Shown here piece by piece: positions 59,759 to 64,000 of a DNA stretch of 64,000 bases; the stretch's first letter is position 1; each line of letters opens with the position of its first letter. The stretch is from Ovoidimarina sp038744785. GTDB lineage: Bacteria > Pseudomonadota > Alphaproteobacteria > Rhodobacterales > Rhodobacteraceae. Location: NCBI GenBank assembly GCA_038744785.1, contig JBCDLX010000018.1, forward strand, positions 47,368 through 111,367, in the 5' to 3' direction. Under the pieces are notes generated by a model. It saw nothing but the letters and a program-made list of their open reading frames with translations. It ran no database searches and was not told the origin of the DNA. Position numbers and translations under genes: made by a program.

Positions 59759-60208
59759 ATGGCCAAGGCACAAGACTACACCAAGATGTTCCAGGACATG
59801 CTGGGCAACTTCCCCGTTGATATGACTGCTATGCAGGACGCGTATAAAACGCAGGCCGCGCTGGCCGAGAAGATGTCGAAAGTGGCTTTGGAAGCTGCCG
59901 ACAAATCGACCGAGATCTCGACGAAGTTCACCAAGGAAACGATCGCCAAGCTGGGCGGTGTTGCCAAGGTCAAGGAAGAGCCGGCCGATTACGGCAAGGC
60001 CGTGACGGATTTCGCATCTGCGCAGGCCGAAGCTGCTGCAGAATCCATGGCCGCCTTTGCAGAAGTTGCGAAGAAAGTTCAGATGGAAACTGTTGAACTG
60101 ATGCTTGCTGCGGGCAAAGACATGTCCGAAGACGCCACCGCTGCCGTAAAAACGGCGACCGGGGACGTCACCGCTGCTGCAAATAAAGCGACCGCAGCCG
60201 CGAAGTAA
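59759..60208 (+). CDS. phaP: phasin
   Basis: 149 residues from the ATG at 59759, with GGAGAGA upstream. The protein is an amphipathic alpha-helical bundle with typical phasin content: AKAQDYTKMFQDMLGNFPVDMTAMQDAYKTQAALAEKMSKVALEAADKSTEISTKFTKETIAKL and an alanine-rich C-terminus (AAVKTATGDVTAAANKATAAAK). It coats PHB granules and controls their number and size. It follows phaC and has its own promoter with PhaR-type sites. Confidence 0.93.
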   Translation: MAKAQDYTKMFQDMLGNFPVDMTAMQDAYKTQAALAEKMSKVALEAADKSTEISTKFTKETIAKLGGVAKVKEEPADYGKAVTDFASAQAEAAAESMAAFAEVAKKVQMETVELMLAAGKDMSEDATAAVKTATGDVTAAANKATAAAK

Positions 60209-60249
60209 GTTCCGATCGCTGGCGACCTCCCTGCCGGCAATCAAGACTG

Positions 60250-60278
60250 GGGCGGGTCCTTAGGGATCCGTCCTTTTT
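60250..60278 (+). terminator. intrinsic terminator of phaP
   Basis: GGGCGGGTCC (60250-60259) and GGATCCGTCC (60264-60273) form a ten-base stem (two G-T pairs) with the loop TTAG, followed by five T at 60274-60278. The minus-strand XRE gene ends at 60279, so the terminator could also protect that gene. Confidence 0.85.
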
Positions 60279-60515
60279 CTATCCAAGATCGTGAAAGCGG
60301 CGAAGAGCATCGAGACGAACACCACCGTCAATGAAGGTGATGCCCTCGCGGACTAGCGCTTCTTCCAACCGGTCAAGTTTCGACGCGGTGATGTCACCTT
60401 CGCCGCTTTCGAACCTTGCAACCGTACGGAGAGACACGCCCGACGCATTTGCCAAGGTCTCTCTGGGCCAAGAAAGCAAGGCTCGCGCGGCTGCAATCTG
60501 CTGTCGACGGATCAT
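60279..60515 (-). CDS. small XRE-family regulator
   Basis: 78 residues: MIRRQQIAAARALLSWPRETLANASGVSLRTVARFESGEGDITASKLDRLEEALVREGITFIDGG, a complete helix-turn-helix (LANASGVSLRTVARFESG) with a short C-terminal tail. This compact type is common as an autoregulator. Two direct copies of TGCAATAT lie upstream at 60541 and 60562. It is between phaP and yqiJ, neither of which it obviously belongs to. Confidence 0.85.
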   Translation of the reverse strand: MIRRQQIAAARALLSWPRETLANASGVSLRTVARFESGEGDITASKLDRLEEALVREGITFIDGGVRLDALRRFHDLG

Positions 60516-60540
60516 TCTTCCACAAAAGCCCCTTCAAATG

Positions 60541-60569
60541 TGCAATATCATGCACTATATATGCAATAT
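60541..60569. promoter_or_regulatory. TGCAATAT direct repeat, 21 bases apart, upstream of XRE gene
   Basis: TGCAATAT at 60541-60548 and again at 60562-60569 are spaced exactly 21 bases, two helical turns, in the AT-rich divergent gap between the XRE regulator (start 60515) and yqiJ (start 60640). Two repressor dimers on one face of the helix would fit. Confidence 0.5.
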
Positions 60570-60639
60570 GCGTCCGTTGTGGCCGTTAGCGTCACGTTAG
60601 ACTAACATGCTGCACATTTAAGGCAAGTGAGGGAAGGTA

Positions 60640-61389
60640 ATGACGATACTCGAACTGCTCTTACATCCCGGGCTACTGCCGTTCGAGATCGCCGTTGGGA
60701 TCGTCATCGGTCTGCTTCTTCTGGAAGTTGCCATAAACCAGATCGGGTTCAGTCTGCTCGGCGGGACGGACACCGATGGTGACTTTGACACCGATCTGAG
60801 CGCCGAACCCGATCTGGGCGGAGAGTTCGGACTTTCGCCGGAGCTTGAAGCAGAGATCGATCCGATTGACGGGTTTGACGCCGATCAGGGCCTCGACCTT
60901 GACATGGAAACAGAGGCGCCCGGCGTGGTCGCTGGAGGTGGCCTGCTGTCATGGTTGGGCCTTGGCAAGGTGCCGTTCACAATCTGGGTGACAGGCATGC
61001 TGACGGCCTTTGGGTTGTCTGGCTATTTCATACAGCTGTTCATGAACTCGGTCTTTGGCGCACCCCTTTCGGCGCTTGTTGCGTCGGCCATATCATTGCC
61101 GCCGGCTGTGTTCTTGGGTTCGCATGTGGCCCGCGGCATTGGACGCCTCTTCCCCAAGACAAAGACGACCGCGATTTCCACCCGGTCATACTCGCGCCGC
61201 AAAGGCGTGATTACGGTCGGCACAGCCCGTCGGGACGCTCCGGCACAAGCACGGTTCCGGGACGGCCACGGCAACTGGCACTACGCCATGGTTGTACCGC
61301 TCGACGCGAAAGAGGAACTGCCACAAGGCACGGAAGTGATGATCCTCCGCACCCGAGACGGCGTCCTTAAGGCCGTTCGTATCGCTTAG
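60640..61389 (+). CDS. YqiJ-like membrane protein with OB-fold
   Basis: 249 residues: helices near 15-30 (FEIAVGIVIGLLLLEVAI), 112-128 (FTIWVTGMLTAFGLSGYF) and 138-155 (ALVASAISLPPAVFLG) around an acidic cytoplasmic loop of about 60 residues (DTDGDFDTDLSAEPDLGGEFG to GLDLDMETEAPG). The C-terminal RRKGVITVGTARRDAPAQARFRDGHGNWHYAMVVPLD is an OB-fold, as in NfeD/YqiJ. YqiJ and YqiK form an operon in E. coli at the membrane. It is followed by the flotillin after 27 bases. Confidence 0.85.
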   Translation: MTILELLLHPGLLPFEIAVGIVIGLLLLEVAINQIGFSLLGGTDTDGDFDTDLSAEPDLGGEFGLSPELEAEIDPIDGFDADQGLDLDMETEAPGVVAGGGLLSWLGLGKVPFTIWVTGMLTAFGLSGYFIQLFMNSVFGAPLSALVASAISLPPAVFLGSHVARGIGRLFPKTKTTAISTRSYSRRKGVITVGTARRDAPAQARFRDGHGNWHYAMVVPLDAKEELPQGTEVMILRTRDGVLKAVRIA

Positions 61390-61416
61390 TCCAAAAGTCC
61401 TCAGAAAGGAGCCAAA

Positions 61417-63111
61417 ATGATAGAGACACTGACCGCAATCGCCATTCCTGTAGGCATCGTCATGGCCTTCCTCCTGTTTGTAGGGCTTGTTATGGCGCGC
61501 CTTTATCGCCGTGCAACGCGCGAGGTGAGTCTGGTAAAGACAGGCGCTGGTGGGCGACAGGTTATCATGGACGGCGGAACCGTCGTGATTCCGCTTATTC
61601 ATGAAATCAGTCCGGTGAACATGAAGACGTTGCGGCTGGAGGTCAGCCGGACTGGCGACGCGTCGCTGATTACGCGCGATCGCATGCGGGTTGATGTCGG
61701 GGTGGAATTCTATGTGTCGGTCAATGCAACCGAGGATGGCATTGCTAGGGCTGCGCAGACGCTTGGGGATCGGACGTTCTTCGTCGACCAGTTGCGCGAA
61801 CTGATTGAAGGCAAACTGATCGACGGCCTGCGTGCAGTTGCCGCCAAGATGAGCATGGACGAACTGCACGAGAACCGTGCCGAATTCGTCCAGGAAGTGC
61901 AAAACACAGTGTCCGAGGACCTTTTGAAGAACGGGCTTGAGCTTGAGTCCGTCTCTCTGACCGCGTTGGATCAGACACCGTTCGACAGCCTTGACGAAAA
62001 CAATGCGTTCAACGCCGTGGGGATGCGGCAACTGGCAGAAGTCATCGCGGATTCCAAGAAAAAGCGCGCCCAGATCGATGCCGATGCTGACACCGCCGTC
62101 CGCCAGGCGGCTATGGAGGCTGCAAAGCGCAAGCTAGAAATCGATCGCGAGGAAGAGCAGGCCAAATTGGCACAGGCACAGGAGGTCGAAACGCTTCGTG
62201 CCGCCCAAGAGGCTGAAATCGCGCGTCGCCGCGAAGATTCGATGCGCGAGGCCGAAGAGGCACGAATAAATCGGGAGCGTGAAGTGCGTTCCGCCGAGAT
62301 CGCCCGCGAAGAATCGATCCGAGCAGCCGAGATTGCCAAAGAGCGTCAGATCGAAGTGGCCGATCAAGAGCGTCAGATCGTGATAGCAACGAAGTCCGAA
62401 GAGGAGAGCCGTGCGCGCGCCAGCGCGGACGCTGCCCGTGCCGAAGCGGCAAAGGCTGAGGAAGCAATCTCAACCGCACGCCAGCTCGCCGAGGCTGACC
62501 GGGTCAAGCGCATCGCCCTCATTGAAGCCGAGCGTGAGGCGGAGACGTCTGCCACACAGATTAGACTTGCGGCTCAGGCCGAGAAGGAAGCTGCAGCCGA
62601 CCGGGCAGCCGCCCTACTTGAAGAAGCCACCGCGGATGCGGATGCTGTCAAGATCCGGGCAGAAGCCAAGAAAGCCGACAAGCTTGCCGAGGCTGAAGGT
62701 GCACGGGCGCTCGTCGATGCCGACAATGCGCTTTCCGCCGAGATTGTGGATATGAAGGTGCAACTGGCGCGCCTCCAGGCTCTGCCGGAAATAGTCGCGC
62801 AGATGGTAAAGCCTGCAGAGAAGATCGACTCGATCAAGATCCATCAGGTTTCCGGATTGTCCGGGAGCGGTGGCGTCGCCGCGCCGGTCGAGGCGGCCGG
62901 AAGTGGATCGCCGGTCACGCAGGCAGTGAACGCGATTGGTGCGATGGCCGTGCAACTTCCCGCACTTCGCAAACTTGGCGAAGAGGTTGGCATCAGCCTC
63001 GAAGATGGGGTTGCAGGCGTCCTTGGACTGCCAGAGGGCGATGCGGCCAGGACGGACGAAGTGTCCACCGAGTCCACCCTGTCGCAGGCGGATTTGCCCG
63101 CGGCCGAGTAA
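61417..63111 (+). CDS. YqiK-like flotillin (SPFH/PHB domain) protein
   Basis: 564 residues. An N-terminal transmembrane anchor (IAIPVGIVMAFLLFVGLVMARLY) is followed by an SPFH domain (ISPVNMKTLRLEVSRTGDASLITRDRMRVDVGVEFYVSVN). A long highly charged alpha-helical coiled coil of about 250 residues follows, alternating AEIAREESIRAAEIAKERQIEVADQERQ-type heptads, with a C-terminal region typical of flotillins. It should oligomerise as a ring in the inner membrane. It pairs with YqiJ. A strong terminator follows. Confidence 0.95.
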   Translation: MIETLTAIAIPVGIVMAFLLFVGLVMARLYRRATREVSLVKTGAGGRQVIMDGGTVVIPLIHEISPVNMKTLRLEVSRTGDASLITRDRMRVDVGVEFYVSVNATEDGIARAAQTLGDRTFFVDQLRELIEGKLIDGLRAVAAKMSMDELHENRAEFVQEVQNTVSEDLLKNGLELESVSLTALDQTPFDSLDENNAFNAVGMRQLAEVIADSKKKRAQIDADADTAVRQAAMEAAKRKLEIDREEEQAKLAQAQEVETLRAAQEAEIARRREDSMREAEEARINREREVRSAEIAREESIRAAEIAKERQIEVADQERQIVIATKSEEESRARASADAARAEAAKAEEAISTARQLAEADRVKRIALIEAEREAETSATQIRLAAQAEKEAAADRAAALLEEATADADAVKIRAEAKKADKLAEAEGARALVDADNALSAEIVDMKVQLARLQALPEIVAQMVKPAEKIDSIKIHQVSGLSGSGGVAAPVEAAGSGSPVTQAVNAIGAMAVQLPALRKLGEEVGISLEDGVAGVLGLPEGDAARTDEVSTESTLSQADLPAAE

Positions 63112-63127
63112 TCGGCAGCGTATGATT

Positions 63128-63167
63128 GGCCCGCCTCACGCTTTTTGTCGGGCGGGCCTTTTGTTTT
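63128..63167. terminator. bidirectional terminator between flotillin and aquaporin genes
   Basis: GGCCCGCC (63128-63135) and GGCGGGCC (63151-63158) make a perfect eight-base stem with a fifteen-base spacer, followed on the plus strand by TTTTGTTTT at 63159-63167. It serves the flotillin gene and lies just past the aquaporin stop (63166), so it may also work for the minus-strand gene. Confidence 0.85.
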
Positions 63168-63831
63168 ACTGCTTCCGGGCGTGCAACAGCCAGCCAAAAA
63201 CCAAGGCTGCGATCAGACTGCCCACAAGCTGGGCTGCGATGAAGCCCGGGACGTCGATGGGCCGAATACCAGAGAACGTGTCGGTGAAGCTGCGCGCAAT
63301 GGCGACGGCAGGGTTCGCGAAAGACGTCGATGCGGTGAACCAGTACGCCGCCGTGATGTAAAGCCCCACAAGCCACGGTACCGCGTCTGCGCGAAACCTG
63401 ATGCCCGCCAGTATGGTGCCTACCAGACCAAAGGTGGCGACGATCTCGGCCAGCCATTGCCCGCTGCCTGTTCGCGCCATCGTGGAAGCTTCAAGAACCG
63501 GCAATTCGAACATCAGATGTGCCGCTATCGTACCAATAACGGCGCCTCCGATCTGCGCCGCAACGTAAGCCAGCGCGACACCGGGCCCGATTTCGCGCCG
63601 AACCGCAAAAGCCAGCGTCACTGCTGGATTAAAGTGCGCCCCGGAGATTGGCCCAAGAACCGTGATCAGCACGACAAGGATCGCCCCGGTGGGCAATGTG
63701 TTCCCCAGAAGCGCAAGTGCTGTGTCATCGGTCAACCGCTCTGCCATGATCCCCGACCCCACTACCGTCGCGACCAGAAACGCGGTTCCAAGGGCCTCGG
63801 CGGCCAATTGTTGGGAGAAGTTGAATGCCAT
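63166..63831 (-). CDS. aquaporin / glycerol facilitator-family channel
   Basis: 221 residues from the ATG at 63831. The two half-helix NPA motifs are visible: HFNPAVTLAF and FANPAVAIA. Six transmembrane helices are predicted, including LAAEALGTAFLVATVVGSGIM, LLGNTLPTGAILVVLITVLG and FIAAQLVGSLIAALVFGWLL. It lets water or small neutral solutes cross the inner membrane. The longer frame up to 63921 is discarded as an unusual N-terminus. It lies divergent to phaR with a PhaR-type site in the gap. Confidence 0.92.
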   Translation of the reverse strand: MAFNFSQQLAAEALGTAFLVATVVGSGIMAERLTDDTALALLGNTLPTGAILVVLITVLGPISGAHFNPAVTLAFAVRREIGPGVALAYVAAQIGGAVIGTIAAHLMFELPVLEASTMARTGSGQWLAEIVATFGLVGTILAGIRFRADAVPWLVGLYITAAYWFTASTSFANPAVAIARSFTDTFSGIRPIDVPGFIAAQLVGSLIAALVFGWLLHARKQ

Positions 63832-63910
63832 GCGGCCCCCTACGCCGAAGACTGCCGTAGGGGCAAGTGCGCACGCTCTTTCTTTTTGAAAGGACGCGGC
63901 GTAAGCTATG

Positions 63911-63921
63911 CTGCACTGCAA
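63911..63921. promoter_or_regulatory. PhaR-type site CTGC-N3-GCAA upstream of phaR
   Basis: CTGC-ACT-GCAA at 63911-63921 lies 18 bases before the phaR GTG at 63939, in the shared gap with the aquaporin gene. Its flanks (ATGCTGCAC, TGCAAAG) repeat those of the phaC site. Autoregulation of phaR is inferred. Confidence 0.5.
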
Positions 63922-63938
63922 AGAAAAGGAGCCCGGGC

Positions 63939-64000
63939 GTGGCGGAAAAGAGTGCGCCTCTTCTGATCAAGCGCTATGCGAGCCGCAGGCTCTACAACAC
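63939..64000 (+). CDS. phaR: PHA synthesis repressor PhaR, N-terminus only
   Basis: The window ends inside this gene. GTG at 63939-63941, with AAGGAG about ten bases upstream, opens a frame reading VAEKSAPLLIKRYASRRLYNT to the window end. The block LIKRYASRRLYNT is the start of the conserved PhaR N-terminal DNA-binding domain. Together with phaZ-phaC-phaP and CTGC-N3/4-GCA motifs at three promoters, the assignment is firm although only about 20 residues are visible. Confidence 0.88.
   Translation, partial: MAEKSAPLLIKRYASRRLYN

Noticed and set aside
1..64000. tRNA, rRNA, CRISPR arrays and prophage genes
   Set aside because: I looked for tRNA-like cloverleaf ends, spaced identical repeats and phage structural genes and saw none. 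A computed tRNA and CRISPR scan would be needed to exclude small cases.

Overview
The window is a 64 kb, mostly GC-rich chromosomal segment from an alphaproteobacterium, very probably a Rhodobacteraceae/Roseobacter-group marine heterotroph. Supporting signs are the gene order ctaC-ctaB-coxF-ctaG-ctaE followed by surf1-thrC-M16 peptidase, flavin-dependent thymidylate synthase (thyX), sdhE, a VPLPA-CTERM protein, paired DUF1194 proteins, a polyhydroxybutyrate locus with phaZ divergent from phaC-phaP and phaR nearby, and a GTTC-N7-GTTC SOS box of the alphaproteobacterial LexA type. No rRNA, tRNA, CRISPR array, integrase or intact transposase was seen.

Layout. 1-3.6 kb: the 5' part of a CoA-transferase A subunit, an orphan amino-acid binding protein, a membrane protein gene broken by an apparent one-base frameshift, and a RimJ-type acetyltransferase. 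3.6-10.5 kb (minus): a long, tightly overlapped cytochrome aa3 oxidase and assembly operon running into surf1, thrC and an M16 peptidase. 10.7-24.2 kb (mostly plus): tldD, dprA, topA, a metallo-beta-lactamase-fold protein, an FAD-linked D-hydroxyacid oxidase, apt, an exported DsbA-like protein, a small ribbon-helix-helix protein with a perfect palindrome upstream and an unknown partner, mtnP, a SulP transporter preceded by short direct repeats, and a small conserved gene with a strong terminator. 24.6-34.3 kb: assorted housekeeping and small genes (flavin reductase, GNAT, VPLPA-CTERM, pentapeptide protein, aspartate aminotransferase, XRE+sdhE, MarR, two DUF1194 genes, glyoxalase-like, thyX).

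34.3-35.6 kb is a clearly different, AT-richer patch: a SIR2-like gene that starts inside the thyX stop region, followed by a non-coding segment that folds into several perfect hairpins enclosed by an outer stem. 35.6-39.5 kb: csp, an ArsC-family protein, thrS, and a DNA-3-methyladenine glycosylase behind an SOS box. 39.9-43.9 kb: a TetR-regulated cassette (DUF1330, MDR oxidoreductase, two different haloalkane-dehalogenase-like hydrolases, one with a twin-arginine signal) with the same operator upstream of both tetR and the cassette. 44.2-46.2 kb: MAPEG protein, ArsR-SRPBCC fusion, alpha/beta hydrolase.

46.3-55.7 kb is the best candidate for an undescribed system: a ten-gene plus-strand run with translational overlaps, comprising a HisD-like dehydrogenase, an unknown protein, an SDR, a LacI regulator, a double SnoaL/NTF2-like protein, a bicupin, a SAM methyltransferase, an exported protein, a MetE-C-like methyltransferase and an alpha/beta hydrolase. 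It looks like a regulated catabolic pathway, but the substrate cannot be read from sequence. 56.4-64 kb: PHB depolymerase, synthase, phasin and phaR with CTGC-N3/4-GCA motifs at three promoters, interrupted by a small XRE regulator, a yqiJ-yqiK (flotillin) pair and an aquaporin.
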